From Desulforapulum autotrophicum HRM2 (GTDB lineage Bacteria > Desulfobacterota > Desulfobacteria > Desulfobacterales > Desulfobacteraceae), in NCBI RefSeq assembly GCF_000020365.1, contig NC_012108.1:992001-1056000 (forward strand): 64,000 nucleotides of DNA. Reading direction: 5' to 3'. Shown here piece after piece: positions 27,399 to 35,193 of the stretch. Within the stretch, counting starts at the first letter, position 1; the number at the start of each line of letters is the position of its first letter. The translations under genes and the position numbers were made by a program. Under the pieces are notes generated by a model. That model saw nothing but the letters and a program-made list of their open reading frames with translations. It did no database searches and was not told where the DNA came from.

Positions 27399-28379
27399 AT
27401 GACTGAAAAAGCGTCACAGGTTTTCCTGCAAAGAGCCCAGGTGCGAAACTTGATCCGGCGGATTGCCATTACCCTCTTTGCCATTACCATTGTCTATACC
27501 CTTGCTGCCCTGGTTTATTCGACCCATGTCATCTATAAGGTAAAGCTCAACTATGCCATGGTGATCGAACAGTTCGGAGGTATAAGGGAGGCGGTCACCG
27601 ATGTGGGATGGCACGCAAGACTTCCCTTTTTTACGCGGCTTGAGCAGGAGGTGCCCCTGATGAACCAGCGCCTCTTCCTCGGTGCCACCCATGAGCCCAT
27701 GCGGATTATATCAAGGGAGAATGTTGCCCTGTGGACCTCGGCTGTGCTCACCTATCGAATCCATGACCTGAGGGTCTGGGCCATTGAAAACCTTGCGCCC
27801 AAGGATTTGCTCCAGGGTGATTTTGACGGAATCGTCAAGGATATTCTCCAGGCCCAGAAGGTTAACAGCCTCATCAGTGACCGGGAGGGGATCAAGGAGA
27901 AAATTTTCAAGGCCCTTAAATCCCGGCCCATCAACGAGGGTGGCCCAACCCTGGAGGAGAAGTACGGGATGACCGTGGTCAGTTTTGTGCTTCGCGAAAC
28001 CCGGTTCGGGGATGATTTGATTGCAGCCACGGAAGAAAAAAAACGCAGGGAACTGCTGGCCGAGGCGGAAAACTATGCGGCAGACCAGGAAGCCGATCGG
28101 ATACGCAAGCTTTACACGGCATATCTTGAGAGTATTTCGTCGCTGCAGAAGGCCCTTGGGACCGATGGAAAAGGAATCGAACCGGATCTTTTGAACTTTC
28201 TGACCCAGCAGAAGTGGGCCTCGGCCTATGCCAACCAGACCGGGCAGAAGACCTTTGTGCTCCACGGCTCAAGGGTCGATCCTTCCATGACACTTCCCGC
28301 CATGCCGGATGCTCCAGATTTAAAGGGCAAGCATGTCGACGATATACTAACGGGCAATTCTGCATCTGACGGTCGTTAA
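27399..28379 (+). CDS. SPFH/band 7 membrane protein (HflC/stomatin-like)
   Basis: This 326-residue protein has one N-terminal membrane helix (IAITLFAITIVYTLAALVYS, about 24-43), then an SPFH domain: YAMVIEQFGGIREAVTDVGWHARLPFF, ENVALWTSAVLTYRI, and KYGMTVVSFVLRETRF. A charged coiled coil follows (EEKKRRELLAEAENYAADQEADRIRKLY, about 208-240; written here as consecutive short stretches of that helix). SPFH proteins oligomerise into large membrane rings that often corral proteases, as HflKC does for FtsH. The next gene, 17 bases downstream, encodes a double-AAA+ protein with a Lon-like domain. A dedicated SPFH-protease complex is therefore inferred. A strong caaggag site precedes the ATG. Confidence 0.88.
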   Translation: MTEKASQVFLQRAQVRNLIRRIAITLFAITIVYTLAALVYSTHVIYKVKLNYAMVIEQFGGIREAVTDVGWHARLPFFTRLEQEVPLMNQRLFLGATHEPMRIISRENVALWTSAVLTYRIHDLRVWAIENLAPKDLLQGDFDGIVKDILQAQKVNSLISDREGIKEKIFKALKSRPINEGGPTLEEKYGMTVVSFVLRETRFGDDLIAATEEKKRRELLAEAENYAADQEADRIRKLYTAYLESISSLQKALGTDGKGIEPDLLNFLTQQKWASAYANQTGQKTFVLHGSRVDPSMTLPAMPDAPDLKGKHVDDILTGNSASDGR

Positions 28380-28396
28380 ATCCAGAAGAGGTGACC

Positions 28397-31300
28397 ATGC
28401 CGAAACGTTTAACCCGGGAAAACACTCATATTCGTCTGCCCGAGTCCCAGATTCTGCGGATAGAAAATCTTGTGGGCGAATGGTCCTACGACACCATGGC
28501 CTTTGTCCGTTCCCGCCTGAACCAGTTCAGGCCCATTTCGCCGTTTTTTTCCCTGTTGAAATCCGTTGCAACCCTTATTTTTCTTTTTAAATTCAGGGAA
28601 AAACGGATGAAGGTTCTCAAGGATCCTGAGATTCTGACGGACTGGAAAAAACGGTTTGAATATTCAGGAGAAACCAACCCCGGCCGCTCGTGGAATCGGA
28701 TTCTTGAGAATGAGCTGACCCGCCAGGAAAAACAGTACCTTCTGGCGGTCCTTGACCGCGAATTGACCGATATCCATGTGCCGTTGGAGCTGGAGGAGAT
28801 TATCTCAAAAATCTACCGGGCCCATATCCGCAAAGAGTATCTCACGGGCCAGGACGTTCCCAAGGCCCCGATTCTGCTGGTCGAGGGATCCAGTGGCAGC
28901 GGAAAGAGCGCAACCGTCCAGGAAACCATTGAAAAGGTGATCTTCAGGAACAGGGTGATCCCGACCATTGACTGGCGAAAAAAGCGCAACGAAATCATGG
29001 CGAGGGAGGGATTGTTCACAAGCCTTGAGGCGGTGGACCCCGATTTTGCCATGGAGATCGCCCTGGGCCGAAAAAGGGCTTTTTACAATACCCTGTCCAA
29101 GATTCCTATTGTCAACAGGATCTTCAAACATCGAATTATGGATAACCTGACCCATTTTGAGGAGCGGGGGATATCCGTGGATTATTCAACCATTACCCCC
29201 AATGATTACCAGACCGCCTATGCCGGAGAACCGGGCAACTATTTTCGAAAGGCCATGGGGTATCCCAAGGTGACCACCATCCGTCATATTGAAGAGGCCC
29301 ATTCCGCCTTTGGCAAGGCAGATGCCAGGGAATCCGGGGTGGAAGGTCAGCAGCGTTCCCTCGTCGACACGGCCAATATTCTCCTCGACGAAATTATCAA
29401 CGGCAAAAGGGACTGTTTCCTGGTGGCGACCACGGACCAGGCCTCCCGGTTTGATTCGGCCATTTATCGCCGGTTCATTGAACGGGGAAAAATCATTGAC
29501 ATGTCAGAGTTCTGGACAAATCCTGAAAATCTCAAGCAGATTATTGTTTTGGAACTCAAACGTCACAACCTGTCCATGGATGCCGCTTCTGCAGCTGTCA
29601 ATGCGTCCGCGGATCGAATCTATACGATTTTCAGGGATCGAAGTCTCAAGGTGACCCCGGCCTATGTAAGAAAGCTTGTGGAATCCGTGATCGAGATCAA
29701 GGGTGATTTTACCCCGGATTACCTGGACGATGCCACCTTGATCAGGAGCGCGTTTCAGCTCGTTGCCAAGAATGTCTATGGGGAACTGTACAAAAAAGTG
29801 GTGGACAGGATGGACCGAAATGCCCCCTGGGAGGAGTATGTGGGCAGCATCAAGGACCGGTTCTCAGAAATGGCAAACAATTGTTTTAACTACGGCGTGA
29901 GTGAAGACAAGGGGGTGGTGCTTACCGGGCCGCCTGGAAGTGGCAAAACCTTCCTGGTCCGGACCTGGTTGGGCGAAAGCACCAAGGTCCACGATATTGC
30001 CACAAGCCCGTCTGCCCTCCAGGACAGTGCTAATCCCATCCACGGGGCTGTTGCCAATCTTGAACGGGTCTACGACATCGCCAAGATGATCGCCCCGGCC
30101 ATTGTCTTTTTTGATGAGGGTGATTCCCTTGCCCCCCGGCGAAGCGCCTCCGGTGGATCACCCTCTGATGCCTTGACCAACAAGTTTTTGAACATTATTG
30201 ACGGGGAAATTCCCCTGAACAAGGTGTTTACCGTCCTCACCACCAACCGCCTTGATATTCTGGACCCGGCCCTGATCCGGTCCAAGCGGCTCAAGGTGCT
30301 TGAGGTGACAGGGCATCTGCGACAAAAGGATATTGCAGACATCATCACCAAGCAATTTGCCGCCATTGCCCATGGCAGGCAGGTGGCAGCCGAAAGGATC
30401 ATTGAGACGGCCCAGGGCATCTGCAATACCCCGGCCGATTTCACGGCATTTACGGAAAAGGCCATTGCCCTCTGCACCACCGAGTACAAGGTACTCATTC
30501 GCCTCAGGGAACTGGAACACGCTCCCCAGGCCGACAAACAGGCCTTTATCAAGTTTAATTTCAAGACCTTGCTTGGCATCCTGGATGCCATGGATGCCCC
30601 CCCCCTTCTCAAGGCCGAGATCAAGGGGGATCCGGTAAATTTTGTCGATCGTTATGCCGCCATCCTCGACCTTATCAAGGAGGTTCAAACCGAAGCCGAG
30701 TATCCCCTTAAGGAGTCCCACCTGGAATCTGCACGGCGGGAGATCTCCCAGAGTCCTGTCCGAAAGGGGTCGGTCCAGCTCAACGAGTTTCTGGAGGCGG
30801 AATTGAGCCAGGAGCCCCAGATCGGTTTCATCATCGGGGTGGGGGCCAATGATGTAACGGGCATGCTGCTTCCCATTGCCACAAGCCTCACCTCCCGATT
30901 GGGCCAGTCCCAGGTTCTGGTTACAGGGGCGGTGTCGTCCACGGCAGACACTGCGGCCCAGATGGATATGGCCGTCCAGATGACCCGACAGAGTGCCAGG
31001 GAGGCCCTGACCATGGTCAAGAATTATCTCCAGGAATTGGCCCCGGGAATCGACATTGCCGGACTGTTCGAGGAATTCTTAAAACCCTATGCCTTCCACC
31101 ATCAGCTGTTGAGTGCCTCCTACAATGTCGGGGGACCCTCGGCAGGATATGCCCTTGCCCTTAATACCCTGTCCGCCCTTTTCAGAATCCCCCTGTGCAA
31201 CGATTTCGGCATCACCGGCGCCCCCTGGACCAAGGGGGTGAGAAAGGACGAAGTCGGAGGATCTGTGATCATCGGTGGCCATCGGAAAAAGACGGAAAAG

Positions 31301-31699
31301 GTGTTGCTCCACCTCAGGCGGATGTATATGCCGTTGCAGAACTACAAGGACCTTGAACCCGAGTTCCTAATGGGATACTGGGAGCTTGACAAGGATATCA
31401 TGGGGGTAACCCATTTTGCCGACCTCCTTGCCGAAGTGGTTTCCCTTGGGAAAGATTACGACAAAAAACTTGAGGATCATATTCGCATGGGGATCAGGAT
31501 AAAGCGTGAGGATTACCAGGGGGCAAAAAGATGCCCCAATCTCCAGAGGAATATCCAGGAGCGAAAGACGGAACTTCGGGTCATTGTGGAGGCGGTTATC
31601 CTGGACAGAATCAATGCCATACGAAATTATCTTCTTGATCCGGTCCGGGATCATTATCTCTCCCACGACCTTATCTTAAAGCATTATGGGAACCGGTGA
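28397..31699 (+). CDS. Large AAA+-AAA+-Lon-like protease
   Basis: This is a 1100-residue protein if started at the ATG at 28397 (gaagagg site; a GTG two codons earlier is possible). After a hydrophobic patch near 50-62 come two ATPase modules. Module one has Walker A EGSSGSGKSAT (about 163-173) and an acidic IRHIEEAHSAFGK. Module two has TGPPGSGKTFLVRTW (about 509-523), Walker B IVFFDEGDSLAPRR (about 568) and TTNRLDILDPALIRSKRL. From about 790 a Lon-type proteolytic domain is visible: FIIGVGANDVTGMLLPIA and NVGGPSAGYALALNTLSAL with the nucleophile Ser915. The Lon catalytic lysine is not certain; K964 or K965 in GGHRKKTEK are candidates. It probably unfolds and degrades membrane-associated proteins with the SPFH partner. 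The substrate is unknown. Confidence 0.85.
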   Translation: MPKRLTRENTHIRLPESQILRIENLVGEWSYDTMAFVRSRLNQFRPISPFFSLLKSVATLIFLFKFREKRMKVLKDPEILTDWKKRFEYSGETNPGRSWNRILENELTRQEKQYLLAVLDRELTDIHVPLELEEIISKIYRAHIRKEYLTGQDVPKAPILLVEGSSGSGKSATVQETIEKVIFRNRVIPTIDWRKKRNEIMAREGLFTSLEAVDPDFAMEIALGRKRAFYNTLSKIPIVNRIFKHRIMDNLTHFEERGISVDYSTITPNDYQTAYAGEPGNYFRKAMGYPKVTTIRHIEEAHSAFGKADARESGVEGQQRSLVDTANILLDEIINGKRDCFLVATTDQASRFDSAIYRRFIERGKIIDMSEFWTNPENLKQIIVLELKRHNLSMDAASAAVNASADRIYTIFRDRSLKVTPAYVRKLVESVIEIKGDFTPDYLDDATLIRSAFQLVAKNVYGELYKKVVDRMDRNAPWEEYVGSIKDRFSEMANNCFNYGVSEDKGVVLTGPPGSGKTFLVRTWLGESTKVHDIATSPSALQDSANPIHGAVANLERVYDIAKMIAPAIVFFDEGDSLAPRRSASGGSPSDALTNKFLNIIDGEIPLNKVFTVLTTNRLDILDPALIRSKRLKVLEVTGHLRQKDIADIITKQFAAIAHGRQVAAERIIETAQGICNTPADFTAFTEKAIALCTTEYKVLIRLRELEHAPQADKQAFIKFNFKTLLGILDAMDAPPLLKAEIKGDPVNFVDRYAAILDLIKEVQTEAEYPLKESHLESARREISQSPVRKGSVQLNEFLEAELSQEPQIGFIIGVGANDVTGMLLPIATSLTSRLGQSQVLVTGAVSSTADTAAQMDMAVQMTRQSAREALTMVKNYLQELAPGIDIAGLFEEFLKPYAFHHQLLSASYNVGGPSAGYALALNTLSALFRIPLCNDFGITGAPWTKGVRKDEVGGSVIIGGHRKKTEKVLLHLRRMYMPLQNYKDLEPEFLMGYWELDKDIMGVTHFADLLAEVVSLGKDYDKKLEDHIRMGIRIKREDYQGAKRCPNLQRNIQERKTELRVIVEAVILDRINAIRNYLLDPVRDHYLSHDLILKHYGNR

Positions 31700-31725
31700 C
31701 AGGGGATACCTTTTCTTTTTTTTTT

Positions 31726-31821
31726 TATATGAAACACTCACCGAAGCATTGTCAATGAAGGTGTTTCAAAATTCGTTGAGGCCGGAGCCATACCTCGTTC
31801 CGGCCGTGCCGGTTTTATATG
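31726..31821 (-). repeat. 96-bp dispersed repeat, single copy (type III)
   Basis: Read on the minus strand it begins ATATAAAACCGGC and ends GTGTTTCATATAA. It contains a CCGGC-ACG-GCCGG mini-hairpin, the block CGAGGTAT, and a larger palindrome GAAACAC...CATTG/CAATG...GTGTTTC. It matches the two tandem units at 53011-53193 in layout and in the block AATGCTTCGGTG. Confidence 0.75.
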
Positions 31822-32197
31822 TAACACTCCCCTCGAAAAAGGGAATAGTCTCCTGTTGGTTTTTGGGTCTTGTCCCAAGAACACTTTGATTGACGCTACA
31901 GATTGAAAATATCAAATCGATAGAATTCTTCCTGTCGGGTTAATAATTCAGGCACGGAAGACAAGTTTTTAAATCATCAGTAGTGGTCGGTTTATTTTAG
32001 ATAAGTTTTATATGCGTAGTTCCCCCGATGGAGGACTAACAGTTTGTTGTGCAAAAAACCGACCCGTCATGTTATATTCGCGCTCTAAGGCTTCATTTGA
32101 TCATCCGACGTTTGTTTACCGAATCAATAATTTCTTTGTCTGCTGTCCTTCTCTAAACAATACCTGTTAAAAACGTGCTGTCAATTCGATTAATTAT

Positions 32198-32374
32198 ATG
32201 AAACTCGCTTCGATCGGCCGGTGGAAACGGGTGTTGCCCTTCACTCATTCTCGCAGGCCGTCCATGGCCTGCTCCGAGGGAAATGGCAACTCCTTGGACC
32301 TCGTGTCCACCGTTGCCATTTAATCCGTTCAGTGCAACACCCGTTCCCACCGGCCTACTATTGTCGAGTTTCAT
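32198..32374 (+). repeat. Three-way-junction structured element, copy A (type II)
   Basis: The fold is visible from nested complementary arms: ATGAAACTCG/CGAGTTTCAT (32198-32207 with 32365-32374), GGCCGGTGG/CCACCGGCC, ACGGGTGTTGC/GCAACACCCGT (32227-32237 with 32334-32344). Enclosed are two hairpins: GCAGGCC-gtccat-GGCCTGC (32253-32272) and AATGGCAAC/GTTGCCATT (32282-32320) with an inner TGGAC/GTCCA. The unpaired CACTCATTCTC before the first hairpin is shared with the copy at 44862-45020, which keeps the fold through compensatory changes. It could act as RNA or as a DNA cruciform. Confidence 0.8.
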
Positions 32375-32455
32375 GCTTCGTTGTGTCCGTCAGGACATGT
32401 GGGTTTTTATAAGAAACGCTTGTCGTAACATCATTATGAAAGTCTCGACTATAGA

Positions 32456-32635
32456 GCCCTCTTTGGTCGCCCTGACCGGAACATTGTAAACCAAAGGGGC
32501 TATAATTTTTGCCCTTCCAGGCGTTAAGAAGCGCAGGCTGTTTGAGGACTTTAGCCCGCAGTTCCTGCGCTTTAGTCCGGAAGGGCAAAAATTCCCCCGA
32601 CGTTTACCGTTTCGGTCAGGGTAACCAAAGAGGGC
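32456..32635. repeat. 180-bp multi-stem palindrome (single copy seen)
   Basis: Perfect arms nest symmetrically: GCCCTCTTTGGT/ACCAAAGAGGGC (12 bp), CCCTGACCG/CGGTCAGGG (9 bp), GTAAAC/GTTTAC (6 bp), AATTTTTGCCCTTCC/GGAAGGGCAAAAATT (15 bp, 32504-32518 with 32579-32593), AAGCGCAGG/CCTGCGCTT (9 bp). No coding frame or transposase is linked to it. Unlike the neighbouring elements, no second copy was found in this window. Confidence 0.75.
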
Positions 32636-32932
32636 GGAATGGTACGATCGCCTGCCCTGTATCATCGTGTTTCTTGCCGTTATTTCTGGGCTTGATCGTC
32701 GTTCTGATCGCATTCAGGTGTTTTTAACCAGTGACAGACGACCGATGCGATGATCAAGACTTTATTTTTTATTCTTCCCAGTTAAAATAAGGATTGACAA
32801 AGCAGTTACGAATTATTATGTGTAAAAACGATTGAGCGCTTGATCAGAAAATGAATGACCATTAAATGAAATAAAAATTTTAGAGGTAAACTTCCAGTCT
32901 TACGGAAGATTGTTGTTGTATATCCTTTTGTG

Positions 32933-32946
32933 ACCGAGCGCTCGGT
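32933..32946. promoter_or_regulatory. Perfect 14-bp palindrome, candidate TetR-family operator
   Basis: ACCGAGCGCTCGGT is a perfect inverted repeat about 100 bases upstream of the membrane protein start. A looser relative, ATTGAGCGCTTGAT, lies about 100 bases further upstream (32831-32844). The form is typical of TetR-family operators. No regulator gene is adjacent; the nearest TetR gene is at 25561-26181. Confidence 0.55.
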
Positions 32947-33044
32947 TTTAAAGATATTTGGGGAATGCAGTTCGATTGCGAAGCATGGTTCGTTCTCAGT
33001 TTAAAAAAGAATTATTTAATAATTGTTTTGAAAAGGAGAAGCGT

Positions 33045-34304
33045 ATGTCAGCAGCAGTAGAATTAAAACCTCGTTGGGGGCAACCCCTTACTGGAATAAT
33101 CTCTTTTGTTGTTTTCTTGGGGATTGCACTGATAACGTGGTTTATTTTTAGTGACCCAAGGGGGATTGTTCAATGGTTTCCTTACCCGTTTGTAATGTAT
33201 CTGGCAATGATGATCCTCGTGGGCCTCTATCAACACATGTTCCTTGGCGACTGGCCCTTTGAAAAGTTGCCTCAACCTGCCCGGGGAATCGTTGAGACCA
33301 TCGTTAATCTCGTGCTTGTCTGGTTTATGATTCACATTGTTTTTTATAAAATTTTGGGGGTGGGGTTCAATTTTCTGAGTCAGGACAATCTAAATGCCCT
33401 TGCTGCTGCCGGCCAGGCCGGGAAACTTGATCTTGCCGCCATGCAGGCAAATCATTTCGCAGAAAGTGCTGTTGTCTGTTTTGTTTTGGTCGGCTTTTAC
33501 AGCTATCCTTTTGTCACCATTCTTTTTGGCAAATGGCCCCTTCGTCCCAGCGATCTTCCCCAGCCCCATGCAGGTATGCTTGAAATCGCATGGTGTTCTC
33601 TGTGGACCCTGTTCTTTTATACCGTTCTTATCGTTCCCTTCTGGGGGCTTGTATATGGAACGGCCCTTGGGAGTTCCTTTGGTCTGAATACGCCATGGTG
33701 GGGGGGGATTGCTGATTTTACCCATCTCCATTGGGTTTTTGGATGGTGGGAATGGGCCATCATCATTCTTTTCATGACAGCCAATGTCTGGCGGATGAAA
33801 CCCTGGAGTTTGATTCCCCTTCCCCAGCCCTGGAAAGGTTTGGTCTCTTTTGTGCTCAATATGATCGGTGCATATATCATGGCATTGATCTGTGTTAAAC
33901 TTGCTCCCCTGTGGCTGCCCCATGATGTGCTTCATCACCTTGAGCAGGCCAAGCCCGAAAATGCAGAACTGTTACGATTCCTATGGTACCATTCGGCTGA
34001 AATCGCAGGGTTTACACTGGTTCCATTTCTGATCTGGCACCACTATTTTGATGACATGGTTCCCATGGACGATAAAGATTCCTGGGCAGCCTTCTGGTTC
34101 AGAACCGCTGGTGTCCTCGTATTCTGTGCCATCAATTACATTATTTTCTATTACGCAGGCTGGGGTGAGTGGGCCCTTGGCAACCCCCATTGGGAACATA
34201 AATTTTCCCATGGAGAGTCACTAGTATGGAACTTCTGGTGGATTATTCCACTGCTCTGGAATGAATGGTTCTTTCATAAATGGCCCTTTTATACCCATGA
34301 CTGA
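33045..34304 (+). CDS. Polytopic membrane protein with four internal repeats, unknown function
   Basis: This 419-residue protein starts at the ATG at 33045, which has a strong aaaaggag site; the longer upstream frame crosses the operator region. It is very rich in Trp, Phe and His, with about ten membrane segments. A repeated unit of a QP-turn followed by a Gly and a long hydrophobic helix appears four times: RWGQPLTGIISF (near 10), KLPQPARGIVETI (near 74), DLPQPHAGMLEIAW (near 168) and PLPQPWKGLVSF (near 260). Histidine-rich loops such as WYHSAEIAGF and LIWHHYFDD could bind metal or heme. No named family is recognised. A TetR-type palindrome upstream suggests inducible expression. Confidence 0.75.
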   Translation: MSAAVELKPRWGQPLTGIISFVVFLGIALITWFIFSDPRGIVQWFPYPFVMYLAMMILVGLYQHMFLGDWPFEKLPQPARGIVETIVNLVLVWFMIHIVFYKILGVGFNFLSQDNLNALAAAGQAGKLDLAAMQANHFAESAVVCFVLVGFYSYPFVTILFGKWPLRPSDLPQPHAGMLEIAWCSLWTLFFYTVLIVPFWGLVYGTALGSSFGLNTPWWGGIADFTHLHWVFGWWEWAIIILFMTANVWRMKPWSLIPLPQPWKGLVSFVLNMIGAYIMALICVKLAPLWLPHDVLHHLEQAKPENAELLRFLWYHSAEIAGFTLVPFLIWHHYFDDMVPMDDKDSWAAFWFRTAGVLVFCAINYIIFYYAGWGEWALGNPHWEHKFSHGESLVWNFWWIIPLLWNEWFFHKWPFYTHD

Positions 34305-34354
34305 TGCCGTGTGTTCCGGTTAATCTTTGGTTGCAGGTTTAAGACAGTTTGTTA

Positions 34355-34396
34355 AAACAAGACAGGGTCTGCCGTTGGCAGACCCTGTTTTATTAT
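34355..34396. terminator. Bidirectional terminator
   Basis: ACAGGGTCTGCC-gttg-GCAGACCCTGT forms a stem of about 11 bp (34362-34388) with A-rich sequence before and TTTTATTATT after. It lies between the convergent membrane-protein and hydrolase genes and reaches the hydrolase stop codon. Confidence 0.85.
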
Positions 34397-35184
34397 TCGT
34401 TCTCCACCAGGGTACTGACGGCCGCCATGTAGGTGTTCATATCCTGGAAGAAAATGTCATTGTGATTGGCGTTGGCAATCTTGAGCAAACGTTTTTTATC
34501 AGCCCCGCAGGCATTGTAAAGGGCCTCACCGTCGCTAAAGGGGATGATGTGGTCAAATTCGGCATGGATGATCAAGGTCGGTCCAGTCCATCTGCCGATT
34601 TTGTCAATATTGCAGAAGCCCTGCTCTTCCTTAAATCCTATGGCCTTGGGATCAATGCCCAGGGTTGAAAGAAGGGGCTCGGCCCTGGCAAAACCGCTTT
34701 CAATAATCAGTGAGGCAATGGGGCCGGGCGTTGAGGCTGCAAGCTCCAGGGCCGGTGCGCTGCCAAGGGATCGGCCCATGACGGTGAGCGGGCCTTTGAA
34801 TCCCAGGTCGTCAAGGTGGTGGGTTACCCGGTCAAGGATAGGATGACAGTCGGCCATGAGGGTAGATACGGACGGCGATCCATTGGATCGGCCGTATCCC
34901 CGAAAGTCCACCACGATGAAGTTGATTCCCATGCGGTTGTATACCCCGCCAAGATCGTCGTAATCTGAGACGATTTCACCGTTTCCGTGGAAAAACAGGA
35001 TGCTGGGCCCGGTTTTCGTTGTAAGGTGGAAACAGGCCCCGACCACGGTTGTGTCATCCACGGGAATCATGAGATCTTTTGCCGTAAGCCGCCTGTGGGA
35101 ATCTTCCCTTCTGGGGTGGAACAGGTAGCGCGTCACTTCCGGTTGATCAAGAACGGTATAATCCGGCCGTTGTCGTTGTTCCAT
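34393..35184 (-). CDS. Alpha/beta hydrolase
   Basis: This 263-residue serine hydrolase has the oxyanion-side SILFFHGNGEIVSDYDDLGG near residue 70, the strand NFIVVDFRGYGRSNG, and the nucleophile elbow GRSLGSAPALEL near 142. The probable acid lies in IIHAEFDHIIPFSDG and the histidine in IANANHNDIFF. This layout matches small cytoplasmic hydrolases of the BD-FAE/YqiA-like esterase group. The substrate is unknown. A strong aaggagg site precedes the ATG. It ends in the shared terminator with the convergent membrane-protein gene and follows the TonB-receptor gene on the same strand by only 9 bases, so it may be the last gene of that operon. Confidence 0.83.
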   Translation of the reverse strand: MEQRQRPDYTVLDQPEVTRYLFHPRREDSHRRLTAKDLMIPVDDTTVVGACFHLTTKTGPSILFFHGNGEIVSDYDDLGGVYNRMGINFIVVDFRGYGRSNGSPSVSTLMADCHPILDRVTHHLDDLGFKGPLTVMGRSLGSAPALELAASTPGPIASLIIESGFARAEPLLSTLGIDPKAIGFKEEQGFCNIDKIGRWTGPTLIIHAEFDHIIPFSDGEALYNACGADKKRLLKIANANHNDIFFQDMNTYMAAVSTLVENE

Positions 35185-35193
35185 TTTGCCTCC

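Larger units (their letters stand above)
31700..33044. other. Repeat-rich intergenic region (1.3 kb)
   Basis: No convincing gene is present. A poly-T stretch (31710-31727) follows the protease gene. Three distinct structured repeats then occur in sequence (31726-31821, 32198-32374, 32456-32635), followed by two GAGCGCT-containing palindromic sites near 32832-32845 and 32933-32946 and the ribosome site of the next gene. A 107-codon minus-strand frame across 32390-32713 reads through the palindromes and is not gene-like. Confidence 0.7.

Noticed and set aside
32390-32713. 107-codon minus-strand frame in the repeat island
   Set aside because: It runs through the long palindrome, has no ribosome site, and its sequence reflects the inverted arms.
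31700-33044. Insertion sequence or integron remnant
   Set aside because: No transposase or integrase fragment and no target duplication could be seen; the palindromes are better described as structured repeats.
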